Assembly (NCBI GenBank): GCA_963753105.1
Contig: CAVWBD010000009.1
Location: 1 to 64,000, forward strand
DNA: 64,000 bases
From: SZUA-36 sp963753105
GTDB taxonomy: Bacteria; Pseudomonadota; Gammaproteobacteria; Xanthomonadales; SZUA-36
Reading direction: 5' to 3'
Shown: positions 53,426 to 61,325 of the stretch, in pieces
How the letters are laid out: every line of letters begins with the position of its first letter
Numbering within the stretch: position 1 is the stretch's first letter
Translations under genes and position numbers: made by a program
Notes under the pieces: generated by a model
Told to the model about the DNA's origin: nothing
What the model saw: the letters and a program-made list of their open reading frames with translations, nothing else
The model's database searches: none

Positions 53426-53688
53426 GGAACCTCTGATTAATTCATGGATGTCTCTGCGCAATCTGTGGCGGTCAGTTGCAAGACGGGTTTCGCAGTTAAT
53501 GGCCATAGTCCTTAACAAGAAACTCAACGCAGCAAATGAGCGCCACAGGCCGCGCCCTTCTGGGCATTCAGGTATCCCCTCTCCCTGCGTTGCGCTGTAT
53601 CGACGGGCAACCAGCCCGCCTGCTTCGCGTGCCTTGATAGAGAAAATACCTGTATGCCAGAGATAATCATGAATTAATCAGAGGTTCC
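53426..53688. mobile_element. MITE-like element, 263 bp with perfect 21-bp inverted ends
   Basis: GGAACCTCTGATTAATTCAT plus G at the left is exactly inverted at the right end. The element is flanked by TAA on both sides (53423-53425 and 53689-53691), a likely target duplication. The interior keeps one open frame of about 72 codons from 53448 (MSLRNLWRSVARRVSQLMAI) without a recognised domain. No transposase is in the window, so it would be non-autonomous. Inverted ends of this kind with a short TA-rich duplication suggest an IS5-like parent, but that is not established. It splits the hflC/DUF2065-purA junction. Confidence 0.8.
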
Positions 53689-53696
53689 TAAAGTAA

Positions 53697-53882
53697 TCAC
53701 GTCAGAATGTACAACAGGATCGCACCGCACAGCATACTGCCGATGCCGACGGTGCGGATTCCCTGTGTACCCAATTTAGCCGCATCACGCATCACCTTTA
53801 TCCAGGTGGATGGCGCAAGTCCCGGCAACAGGCCCTCGATGATCAGCACCAGCGCCAGCGCTGTCAGCAGGTCTTCAGCCAT
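53697..53882 (-). CDS. DUF2065 family small inner-membrane protein (YjeT-like)
   Basis: The 61-residue protein has two membrane helices: LLTALALVLIIEGLLPGLAP and IRTVGIGSMLCGAILLYILT, with the conserved W-x-K-x-M segment between (STWIKVMRDAAKLG). This is DUF2065, typically encoded between hflC and purA in gammaproteobacteria, exactly as here. Function is unknown; an association with the HflKC complex is suggested by context only. It lies eight bases from the mobile-element-like insertion, which sits downstream of its stop. Confidence 0.88.
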   Translation of the reverse strand: MAEDLLTALALVLIIEGLLPGLAPSTWIKVMRDAAKLGTQGIRTVGIGSMLCGAILLYILT

Positions 53883-53915
53883 GGTCGTTGCCCTGGTGCC
53901 TGTGCCCAGCCGCGG

Positions 53916-54776
53916 CTACCGCCCGTCCTGTCCAAAGTAATCAAAGAACTCTGAGCTGGGATCAATCACCAGCGTATCCCGCTGGCCGGCGAACGCAGAA
54001 CGGTAAGCCGCCAGGCTACGGTAGAACTGGTAGAACTCCTCGTCCTGACCATAGGCTCCGGCGTACGTTGCGGTGGCGATGGCATCACCCTCACCACGGA
54101 CCTTCTGGCCTTCACGCTCGGCTTCCGCCAGTATCACCTGGACTTGCCGATCAGCGTCTGAGCGAATCCGTTCTGCGGCCTCGCGGCCCTCGAAACGGTA
54201 CAGGTTCGCGGCCTTCTGGCGGTCGGCTGCCATGCGGCGGAACACCGATTCACGTACATCGTCAGGCAGTTCGATGCTCTTGATGCGAACGTCCACGACC
54301 TCGATACCGAATTCCTCGGCCGCGGTATTGGCCGCCTCGGCAATCGCTTTCATGGTTGTTACGCGTTGTTCCGACACGACCTCTGCCAACGTGCGGGCAG
54401 CGATCTGGTTGCGGATACGATCCGAGACGATTCCGTCCAGCCGGTTCAGGGCGATGGCTTCATTGCCCTGCGTGGAGGTGTAGAAACGCGCCACGTCGTA
54501 AATCCGCCATTTGACGAAGGAATCCACGTTGACGTACTTCTGTTCCGAGGTCAGCATCAGCTGTGGTGAGGTGTCCAGTGTCAGGATACGGTTGTCAAAC
54601 TTGCGGATGTTATTCACAAACGGCCACTTGATGTGCAGACCCGGTTGGTAATCCACCTTGATGATCCGGCCTAACTGGAAGCGGATCGCGTACTCGGTCT
54701 CGGTGACCGTGAAAATACCGGCGACGCCAAGCACGCCGAGAATAATGATCAGAATGGCCAAGATGGGCTTTTTCAT
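53916..54776 (-). CDS. hflC: HflC, subunit of the FtsH-regulating membrane complex
   Basis: The 286-residue protein has an N-terminal membrane segment (ILAILIIILGVLGVAGIFTV). An SPFH/band-7 domain follows (YAIRFQLGRIIKVDYQPGLH, IKWPFVNNIRKFDNRILTLD, KYVNVDSFVKWRI), then a coiled-coil region (SEQRVTTMKAIAEAANTAAE, GREAAERIRSDADRQVQVIL). With HflK it forms the large membrane assembly that encloses and modulates FtsH protease. Its ATG overlaps the hflK stop by four bases. Confidence 0.95.
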   Translation of the reverse strand: MKKPILAILIIILGVLGVAGIFTVTETEYAIRFQLGRIIKVDYQPGLHIKWPFVNNIRKFDNRILTLDTSPQLMLTSEQKYVNVDSFVKWRIYDVARFYTSTQGNEAIALNRLDGIVSDRIRNQIAARTLAEVVSEQRVTTMKAIAEAANTAAEEFGIEVVDVRIKSIELPDDVRESVFRRMAADRQKAANLYRFEGREAAERIRSDADRQVQVILAEAEREGQKVRGEGDAIATATYAGAYGQDEEFYQFYRSLAAYRSAFAGQRDTLVIDPSSEFFDYFGQDGR

Positions 54777-55903
54777 CGTCTTCCCTCCCTGCTGCTACGG
54801 GTATCGGCCGGACTGTCCTGGCCTATTGCGCCAGTGTCGCCCGGGGTCTTCACCGGCGGCATCATGGCTGGATCACCAACTGCGCCGTCCAGTGGCAGGT
54901 AAAGGATATTGCCGCTGGACTCCACGTCGAGCAGGACTTTACGGTTCCTGGCCATGACACCTTCCATGGTTTCCAGGTACAGGCGTTTGCGGGTAATTTC
55001 CGGCGCCAACTGGTACTGGGTCAGCACCTGTGTGAAACGCGATGCCTCACCTTCTGCAAGGGCAATGGTAGAAGCCCTGTAACCGTCGGCTTCCTGTTCG
55101 ATACGCGCCGCGGTACCGCGGGCTCCAGGTATCACACTGTTGGCATGCACACGGGCTTCCTCGATAAAGCGCTCACGATCCTCCCTGGCCCGAATGACAT
55201 CGGAGTAGGCTTCCCGGACCTGCATCGGCACGTTGACATCCACCAGGTTGAACTCGGTGACCTGCAAACCGGCCTCGTACAAATCCAGGGTCTCCTGCAA
55301 TACGCGTTGCGTCTCAATCCTGACCTTGGTCCTTGCATTACCTTCCAATATCGCGTCCAGCTTGTTGGTGCCGACCGATTCGCGCAACGCGCTTTCGGCA
55401 GCCTGGCGCAAAGTGAGTTCAGGGTCACGCACCTTGAACAGGAAATGCTGTGCGTTATTGATCCGGTACTGGACCTTGTAGTCAAACTCGACCAGGTTCT
55501 CGTCTTCGGTCAACATATGACCCCGGTCTTCGACGACCCGGACATTGCTGATATTGACCTTTTGCAAAACCTCGAAGGGTCTCGGCAAGGTCATGTTGAT
55601 ACCAGGGTTCAGCGTGCGTGCGTATTTACCAAAACGCAGCACCACACCCTGCTCGGCTTCGTCGATGATGTGGACCGAGTCCCAGGCCACCCAAACGATG
55701 GCCAGCAGCACTACAAGTGAGAAGGCACCACCGCCACCTTTGCGACCTTCTCCGCTGGTGTCCCTACCCTTGCCGCCACCCCCGCCAAACAGGGATTGCA
55801 GCCGTTTGCTCACGTTGCCGAATATCTCTTCCAAGTCGGGTGGTTGTTGACCATTCGACTTCCAGGGGTCTTTATCTCCCTTACCAGGTTCATTCCAGGG
55901 CAT
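54773..55903 (-). CDS. hflK: HflK, subunit of the FtsH-regulating membrane complex
   Basis: The 376-residue protein starts with the glycine-rich cytoplasmic lead MPWNEPGKGDKDPWK and SLFGGGGGKGRDTSGEGRKG. One membrane segment follows (FSLVVLLAIVWVAWDSVHII), then an SPFH domain (EQGVVLRFGKYARTLNPGIN, VEFDYKVQYRI), then AESALRESVGTNKLDAILEG and a helical tail ending in a proline-rich stretch. It works with HflC to regulate FtsH. The upstream gap to hflX contains one copy of a 261-bp structured repeat. Confidence 0.95.
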   Translation of the reverse strand: MPWNEPGKGDKDPWKSNGQQPPDLEEIFGNVSKRLQSLFGGGGGKGRDTSGEGRKGGGGAFSLVVLLAIVWVAWDSVHIIDEAEQGVVLRFGKYARTLNPGINMTLPRPFEVLQKVNISNVRVVEDRGHMLTEDENLVEFDYKVQYRINNAQHFLFKVRDPELTLRQAAESALRESVGTNKLDAILEGNARTKVRIETQRVLQETLDLYEAGLQVTEFNLVDVNVPMQVREAYSDVIRAREDRERFIEEARVHANSVIPGARGTAARIEQEADGYRASTIALAEGEASRFTQVLTQYQLAPEITRKRLYLETMEGVMARNRKVLLDVESSGNILYLPLDGAVGDPAMMPPVKTPGDTGAIGQDSPADTRSSREGRR

Positions 55904-55961
55904 TAAATTCTCCAGTTGCGGACGCCATAGTGCGTCCCATTAATAATTACTCGTATATTCT

Positions 55962-56222
55962 AGCCCGAACGTTGCACCAGTGCACCGGATGATGGCGCAG
56001 AACAGGTGCGGCTGGGCGCAGTGCTGGACTGAAATCCATAGCCAAAGCTACGGATTGAGGGAAGCCCAAGTCCAGGCGTACCTGATCCAGCCAGGGCCGG
56101 AGCAGGAACAGGCTCGATTACAAAATGTCTATCGTACAATTGGTACACGACTTTCAATATATGCTTCCGTTTCAGCAATTTTTCAAGAACGAGCCTGTCC
56201 CGACTGGTGCGATGTTCGGGCT
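55962..56222. repeat. 260-bp structured dispersed repeat, copy A (hflX-hflK gap)
   Basis: The ends AGCCCGAACGTTGCACCAGT and ACTGGTGCGATGTTCGGGCT are inverted, with only wobble-type differences. A second hairpin ATCCATAGC-CAAA-GCTACGGAT lies near 56034-56055. It aligns without gaps over about the first 130 bases, at roughly 75-80% by eye, with copy B at 58849-59107. Three end positions and one hairpin pair change on both arms. On the minus strand the first bases TAGCCC contain the TAG stop of hflX. A short minus-strand open frame (55960-56178) is probably incidental. Confidence 0.85.
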
Positions 56223-57558
56223 AAGTCTCCCCCTGCCGGGCGGCAAGTTCCGCCGCCTTTCGGCCCGGTTCGAGTATGGAATCACGTACCAGTAAACCTT
56301 CCGCGCCGGGCAGACGGCCAAGTTGCTCCGCATCCTGCTGTGAAAGGTCAACATGCATCAGCCACTGCCCGTCGTCCGTGACCTGCTCCTCTTCGACCGC
56401 ACCGAGATCGAACAGTTGCGAACGCAGTTTTGCATGGCGGCTGCCCAGGCTGACCCAGGCGCGGATGCGCTCACCTTTCAGCCGGCGGGCGATCACATCC
56501 TTCAATTCCTCCAGTCCCCGGCCATCCAGCGCGGAGACGTCGATGCGCGTGACCTGGTCATCTGCATCCCTGCCTGTCGTCACCGGGCGGTCGACCAGGT
56601 CGATCTTGTTGAATACACGCACGATCTGGATGTCGCTGGCATCCACGCTCTGCAATACGTCCTCGACATCGTGTTCGCGTTGCGTGTGAAACGGGTCGGC
56701 CGCATCGATCACGTGTAACAGCAGGTCGGCTTCCCTGGTCTCCTGCAAGGTGGCGTGGAAGGCGGCCACCAGTTCGTGTGGCAGGTCACTGACAAAACCC
56801 ACGGTATCTACCAGCAACACGTTACCGGTGGGCACGTTGGGCAGCTGACGCACCGTCGGGTCCAGGGTCGCAAACTGCATATCCTGGGTGCCGACATCCG
56901 AGTCGGTCAGGGCGTTGAACAAAGTGGATTTGCCGGCGTTGGTGTAACCCACCAGCGCCACCGTGAACACGTGCGCTCGCTCCCGCCGTCGGCGGCTCTG
57001 GGCACGTTGCGCACGGACTTTGTCGAGCCGCGCCTTCAAGTAGCCGATGCGTTGCCCGATCAGGCGACGGTCGGTTTCCAGTTGTGTTTCACCCGGTCCA
57101 CGCAGACCGATACCGCCTTTCTGACGCTCCAGGTGGGTCCAGCCCCTGACCAGCCGGGTCGAGAGGTGCCTCAACTGGGCCAGTTCAACCTGCAGTTTGC
57201 CTTCGTGGGAGCGTGCGCGCTGCGCAAAAATATCCAGGATCAGCGTGGTGCGGTCCAGCACCCTGCATTGGCAGCGTTTCTCGATGTTTCGTTCCTGGAT
57301 CGCCGACAACGGCCGGCTGACCACTACCAGGTCAGAACCGGTGGCCGCGACCTGGTCCGCCACCTCGTCAATCTTTCCACTGCCTACAAAAAACCGCGCG
57401 TCCGGACGGTCACGCGGTGCGGTTATTATGGTTGCAATATCAACGCCGGCAGAAACACATAACTCCTGAAACTCGTCCAGGAGTTCCGGCCCCGTGCCAG
57501 CAAATACCGGATGCAATATTACAGCGCGATCACCGCGCTCGGCCCGTTCAAACAACAA
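56221..57558 (-). CDS. hflX: Ribosome-associated GTPase HflX
   Basis: The 445-residue protein has the HflX N-terminal domain (TIITAPRDRPDARFFVGSGK, RTTLILDIFAQRARSHEGKL) and the family tag GLRGPGETQLETDRRLIGQR. The G domain is VALVGYTNAGKSTLFNALTD, DTVGFVSDLPHELVAAFHAT and FNKIDLVD. It splits stalled ribosomes, especially under heat stress. The start is a TTG 20 bases after hfq. The stop codon TAG is the first triplet of a dispersed structured repeat, so the native C-terminus may have been slightly altered by that insertion. Confidence 0.95.
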   Translation of the reverse strand: MLFERAERGDRAVILHPVFAGTGPELLDEFQELCVSAGVDIATIITAPRDRPDARFFVGSGKIDEVADQVAATGSDLVVVSRPLSAIQERNIEKRCQCRVLDRTTLILDIFAQRARSHEGKLQVELAQLRHLSTRLVRGWTHLERQKGGIGLRGPGETQLETDRRLIGQRIGYLKARLDKVRAQRAQSRRRRERAHVFTVALVGYTNAGKSTLFNALTDSDVGTQDMQFATLDPTVRQLPNVPTGNVLLVDTVGFVSDLPHELVAAFHATLQETREADLLLHVIDAADPFHTQREHDVEDVLQSVDASDIQIVRVFNKIDLVDRPVTTGRDADDQVTRIDVSALDGRGLEELKDVIARRLKGERIRAWVSLGSRHAKLRSQLFDLGAVEEEQVTDDGQWLMHVDLSQQDAEQLGRLPGAEGLLVRDSILEPGRKAAELAARQGET

Positions 57559-57578
57559 AAGGGCCTGTCAACATATGC

Positions 57579-57809
57579 TTAAGCTTCATCCTCGTCATAG
57601 ATGTTGACGTTCCTGGCCGGTACAACAGTTGAAATCGCGTGCTTGTAGATCATCTGGCTGACTGAATTCTTGAGCAAAACCACGAACTGGTCGAATGATT
57701 CGACCTGACCCTGCAACTTGATCCCGTTCACCAGGTAGATGGCAACCGGCACACGTTCGCGGCGCAAAGCGTTCAGGAAAGGTTCTTGTAATGATTGACC
57801 CTTGGACAT
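57579..57809 (-). CDS. hfq: RNA chaperone Hfq
   Basis: The 76-residue protein has the Sm1 region SLQEPFLNALRRERVPVAIY followed by LVNGIKLQGQVESFDQFVV, and the Sm2 motif YKHAIS with Y55-K56-H57 at the same positions as in E. coli. The C-terminal tail is very short (NVNIYDEDEA) and acidic, compared with about 102 residues in E. coli. It forms a hexamer that pairs small RNAs with mRNAs. A strong AGGAGG ribosome site precedes the ATG. It sits between miaA and hflX as usual. Confidence 0.97.
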   Translation of the reverse strand: MSKGQSLQEPFLNALRRERVPVAIYLVNGIKLQGQVESFDQFVVLLKNSVSQMIYKHAISTVVPARNVNIYDEDEA

Positions 57810-57898
57810 TTTGTTCCTCCTAAATCTTATTATTTATGTCCGACCTTTATTGTATTTGTCCGACTGGTAGCGGCACTTATCAGATGGGTGTCGAAGCA

Positions 57899-58843
57899 TT
57901 AATCATCGAGGAATAGTTCCACTTTCTGAATAACTTCCTCAACCACCCCATCCGACTGCAAATCATACCATATTGAACCGCTTTCACGCCTTAACCACGT
58001 GAGTTGCCGCTTGGCGAGCTGCCGGGTTGCAGCGATGGCCTTTTCACGCATTTGCTCAAAGCTGTACAGTCCTTCCAGCCACCCCCAGCCCTGGCGGTAA
58101 CCGACCGCACGCATGGACGGCAAATCGGCGTGCAGATCTGGCCGTGCGTACAGCGATTTCAGTTCCTCGACAAATCCCCCGGCAATCATCTGGTCAAAGC
58201 GCTGTTCGATACGCTGGTGCAGGACGCTGCGGGGCTCGGGCGAAACGATGATCTTGTGCAGGCGGTATTGCAGTGGCTCGCCGGCACTCTTTTCCTGCAA
58301 CTCACTCATCGGCCGGCCGCTGATCTCGATAACTTCCAGTGCCCGCTGGATACGTTGCGGGTCATTCGGGTGAATACGTGCCGCGGTTGCCGGGTCTTTC
58401 TGCCGCAGGATTTCGTGCATGGCGGGCCAGCCGATCTCCGCTGCCTTCGATTCCAACTGCTGCCGGACGGCGGAATCGGCCGAAGGCAGCTCTGACAGGC
58501 CGTGCTCCAGGGCCCGGAAGTACAGCATGGTCCCACCCGCCAGCAACGGCACTTTGCCGGCTGCCGTGATAGACGCCATCTCGCGCAGCGCGTCCTCGCG
58601 GAAATCAGCGGCCGAATAGCTCTCGGATGCATCCCGAATATCGATCAGGCGGTGCGGCGCCTTTCGCAGGGTCTCTGCATCCGGCTTCGCGGTACCGATA
58701 TCCAGCCCACGGTAAACCAGTGCCGAGTCCACGCTGATGATCGCCAGCGGGAATCGTTGACACAGTTCCACCGCCAGGCCGGTTTTGCCGGAGGCGGTCG
58801 GGCCCATTAAGAAAATTGCAGAAGGCAGCAAATCGGAGATCAT
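57899..58843 (-). CDS. miaA: tRNA dimethylallyltransferase
   Basis: The 314-residue protein has the P-loop FLMGPTASGKTGLAVELCQR and ISVDSALVYRGLDIGTAKPD. It also has PHRLIDIRDASESYSAADFR, the AGGTMLYFRAL segment and a C-terminal zone KAIAATRQLAKRQLTWLRRE. It adds a dimethylallyl group to A37 of tRNAs reading UNN codons. A 259-bp repeat ends five bases before its ATG. The AGG in that repeat end (seven bases upstream) is the only ribosome-site-like sequence, so the repeat may supply its translation start signal. Confidence 0.96.
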   Translation of the reverse strand: MISDLLPSAIFLMGPTASGKTGLAVELCQRFPLAIISVDSALVYRGLDIGTAKPDAETLRKAPHRLIDIRDASESYSAADFREDALREMASITAAGKVPLLAGGTMLYFRALEHGLSELPSADSAVRQQLESKAAEIGWPAMHEILRQKDPATAARIHPNDPQRIQRALEVIEISGRPMSELQEKSAGEPLQYRLHKIIVSPEPRSVLHQRIEQRFDQMIAGGFVEELKSLYARPDLHADLPSMRAVGYRQGWGWLEGLYSFEQMREKAIAATRQLAKRQLTWLRRESGSIWYDLQSDGVVEEVIQKVELFLDD

Positions 58844-58848
58844 AGCTT

Positions 58849-59107
58849 AGCCTGTATATTGCACCAGTATCCCGGATGATGGCGCTGAACAGATTTGGCA
58901 GATCGCCGGGCTGGACTGAGAGTAATAGCTGAAGCTATTGGTCGAAGGAAGCCCAAGATCTGGCATATATGGACAAGCCAGAGCAGGGATAGTGGCAGGG
59001 TCGGATACACGGTGCACCACTGGATTTTTCCAGAAAAATATCATCTAAATTAAGTAAATAATATGCATATAGTGAGGGCCTGTTGCGACTGGTGCAATAT
59101 ACAGGCT
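58849..59107. repeat. 260-bp structured dispersed repeat, copy B (mutL-miaA gap)
   Basis: The ends AGCCTGTATATTGCACCAGT (58849-58868) and its exact inverse (59088-59107) form a perfect 20-pair stem. An inner hairpin AATAGC-TGAA-GCTATT matches the one in copy A. The conserved core reads CGGATGATGGCGC, GCTGGACTGA and GGAAGCCCAAG. On the minus strand it starts TAGCC, whose TAG is the mutL stop. It occupies the whole mutL-miaA intergenic space. Confidence 0.87.
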
Positions 59108-60878
59108 ACCTCCCACGCAAGAACAGGCGATCGAGATTCTGCATGTCCAACTGTACCCAGGTCGGCCGGCCGTGATTGCACTGCGCCGCGCGTTCGGTCC
59201 TTTCCATGTCACGCAACAGGGCGTTCATCTCGGCCAGGTTCAGCCGGCGGTTGGCGCGCACCGAACCGTGACAGGCCATGGAAGCGAGCACTTCGTCCAT
59301 TTCTGTCTCCAGCCTGAGGCTTTTGCCATCCGAAGCCAGCTCGGACAATACGTCCTGCAGCAAGCGGCCCATGTCGGCCTGTTGCAGCAGCGTGGGAACC
59401 TTGCGTACCCGAACTGTTTGCGGACCTGTGCGGTCACAGGCGATACCCAGTGTTTCCAGGTCAGCGGCGTGTTGCTCGACCATGTCAGCCTCGCGTTCGC
59501 TGACGTGCACGGTGACCGGCACCAGCAGGTTCTGGCTGCGGATACCATCCTGCTGCAAACCGGTCTTGAAGCGTTCGTAGGTAATGCGTTCGTGGGCGGC
59601 ATGCATGTCCACCAGTACCAGGCCGTGCTGGTTCTGCGCCAGGATGTACACACCGTGCAGTTGCGCCAGCGCGTAGCCCAGCGGCGGCACCTCCCCATCG
59701 TCCGCGGGAATCCCGGGCGACCCAGCGGCTGCGCCAGCTGACGGCGATGAAACCAGCTGTGCATAGCTTTGCAACTGCTCCGCCATGTTCAGCGGCACGG
59801 TGTTCTGCGACGCAGCCCAGTTGCCGGTCTGCCCGCCAGGTGGTGGCTCGCCCACCATGGAACCCGGCCGCAGTGCGCCGCCACCGACGCCGGCCAGCGA
59901 GTGGCTCAATGTCGAAAAAATAAAATCATGCACCGAGCGGGAATCCCTGAAACGCACCTCGTGCTTTTGCGGATGTACATTTACATCAACACCGCTGGGC
60001 GGCATCTCGAGATACAGCACGAAGGCGGGATGACGGCCGTGGAACAGCACATCCCGGAAAGCCTGGCGGATGGCGTGCGCAACCAGGCGGTCACGGATTA
60101 CCCGGCCATTGACAAAAAAGTACTGGCGGTCTGCCTGTGCCCGGTTATAGCGCGGTTCGGCGACCCAGCCACGCAGGCCAAACATTCCGCGTTGCTCGTC
60201 AATGACCAGGGCGTGCTCGACAAATTCCGCTCCCAGAACACCCTCGAGCCTGCCCTGCATATCCCGGTCTTCAACAACGGCCGGAAACTGGCGCACGACC
60301 CGGTTGTTGTGCTGCAGCTGAAAAGCCACGTCCGCGCGCGCCAGTGAGAACCGTTTTACAAGTTCATCCACGTGCGAAAACTCCGTTCGTTCGGTGCGCA
60401 GGAACTTGCGCCGCGCCGGTACGTTATAAAACAGGTCACGGACTTCCACGCGGGTTCCGGGCGATCCGGCAGCGGGCGCCACATCCCCCAGCTCGCCGTT
60501 GTCCACCCTGACCTGCCAGGCGTGTTTGCCATCGGCCGTGCGTGAACTGATCGCCATCCGGCTGACCGAGGCCACGCTGGGCAGCGCCTCACCACGGAAA
60601 CCCATGGTTGCGACTTCTTCGAGTTCTTCGAGCGAGGCGATCTTGCTGGTCGCATGACGCTCCAGCGCCAGGGCGATCTCGTCTTTTGCGATTCCACAGC
60701 CATCGTCTGTCACCTTGATCAGGCGCTTGCCACCCTGCTCAAGCGTCACCTGGATGGAACGCGCACCGGCATCCAGGCTGTTCTCGATCAGTTCCTTGAC
60801 CACCGATGACGGTCTCTCAACCACTTCGCCGGCGGCGATCTGGTTGATCAGGAGTTCAGGTAATTGACGTATGGGCAT
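59106..60878 (-). CDS. mutL: DNA mismatch repair protein MutL, endonuclease type
   Basis: From the ATG at 60878 the 590-residue protein has the GHKL ATPase: INQIAAGEVVERPSSVVKEL, IENSLDAGA, VTDDGCGI, TMGFRGEALPSVASVSRM. The C-terminal domain contains DMHAAHERITYE, which fits the DQHAx2Ex4E metal-endonuclease motif with Gln replaced by Met, plus ACHGSVRANRR and QCNHGRPTWVQ. It is therefore probably a nicking MutL as in Pseudomonas, not the MutH-dependent E. coli type. The reading to 60965 adds 29 residues before the conserved MPIRQLPELL and is rejected. The TAG stop lies in a dispersed repeat end. Confidence 0.95.
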   Translation of the reverse strand: MPIRQLPELLINQIAAGEVVERPSSVVKELIENSLDAGARSIQVTLEQGGKRLIKVTDDGCGIAKDEIALALERHATSKIASLEELEEVATMGFRGEALPSVASVSRMAISSRTADGKHAWQVRVDNGELGDVAPAAGSPGTRVEVRDLFYNVPARRKFLRTERTEFSHVDELVKRFSLARADVAFQLQHNNRVVRQFPAVVEDRDMQGRLEGVLGAEFVEHALVIDEQRGMFGLRGWVAEPRYNRAQADRQYFFVNGRVIRDRLVAHAIRQAFRDVLFHGRHPAFVLYLEMPPSGVDVNVHPQKHEVRFRDSRSVHDFIFSTLSHSLAGVGGGALRPGSMVGEPPPGGQTGNWAASQNTVPLNMAEQLQSYAQLVSSPSAGAAAGSPGIPADDGEVPPLGYALAQLHGVYILAQNQHGLVLVDMHAAHERITYERFKTGLQQDGIRSQNLLVPVTVHVSEREADMVEQHAADLETLGIACDRTGPQTVRVRKVPTLLQQADMGRLLQDVLSELASDGKSLRLETEMDEVLASMACHGSVRANRRLNLAEMNALLRDMERTERAAQCNHGRPTWVQLDMQNLDRLFLRGR

Positions 60879-60947
60879 CCGCACACTTTTAGCGGTTTTT
60901 GTCTCAGTCTTCAAGAGATAACTCATCCAAGAGCCGACAAACAGACA

Positions 60948-61223
60948 GTAGGAGCGGCGCCTCACTGCTATTCTGCTTCAATCTATCGCCCTGTGGTTTG
61001 CCAGTGTGGGCTCCCGGCCCCGCAGCCCCGTGGGCTACCCTCCCCCTCGAGCCGTCTTAACGGGGCCGGCCTTACAGGACATCCTGTCCTGGTCGGCCTG
61101 AAATGTGCATCCCGCACATTTCTCCCCTGACGACTCTCAGGATTCGGTGCGGTGCTTTAATGTCGCCCACACCGGCAAACCACCGGGCTCTTATGTAGGA
61201 GGGAGCAGCTTTGCTGCTCGCGA
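60948..61223. repeat. 275-bp structured dispersed repeat, copy 2
   Basis: This is the same element as 30156-30430. Its outer stem is 60989-61010 with 61166-61187 (CCCTGTGGTTTGCC against GGCAAACCACCGGG). The palindrome ACAGGACATCCTGT is at 61074-61087, and the hairpin AAATGTGC-ATCCC-GCACATTT at 61101-61121. The unpaired ACGACTCTCAGGATTCGGTG is identical to copy 1. It ends in a REP-like GTAGGAGGGAGCAGC unit. It lies between the amidase gene and mutL, in opposite orientation to their transcription. Confidence 0.85.
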
Positions 61224-61263
61224 AAAACCATTTCATGGGAGGTAATTCCTGGACATCGCCGCA

Positions 61264-61296
61264 GATCGCGACCGGCAGAGCCGGTCCCTCCTACAG
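61264..61296. repeat. REP-like unit before the end of the amidase gene
   Basis: TCGCGACCGGC-AGA-GCCGGTCCCTCCTAC, about 30 bases past the amidase stop on its strand. The 61297-61325 stretch has no further feature. Confidence 0.8.
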
Positions 61297-61325
61297 ATCA
61301 CATTTACCCTGAAAAGAGTTGGGAT

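Noticed and set aside
52899..53666. 255-codon open frame spanning purA antisense and the MITE-like element
   Set aside because: The left part is antisense to purA; only the segment inside the element (from 53448) could be independent, and it has no recognised domain.
55960..56178. 72-codon frame and its 65-codon relative at 58847-59044 as a conserved small protein
   Set aside because: Similarity follows from the repeat DNA. Changes keep base pairing rather than codon sense, and the two frames start at different points.
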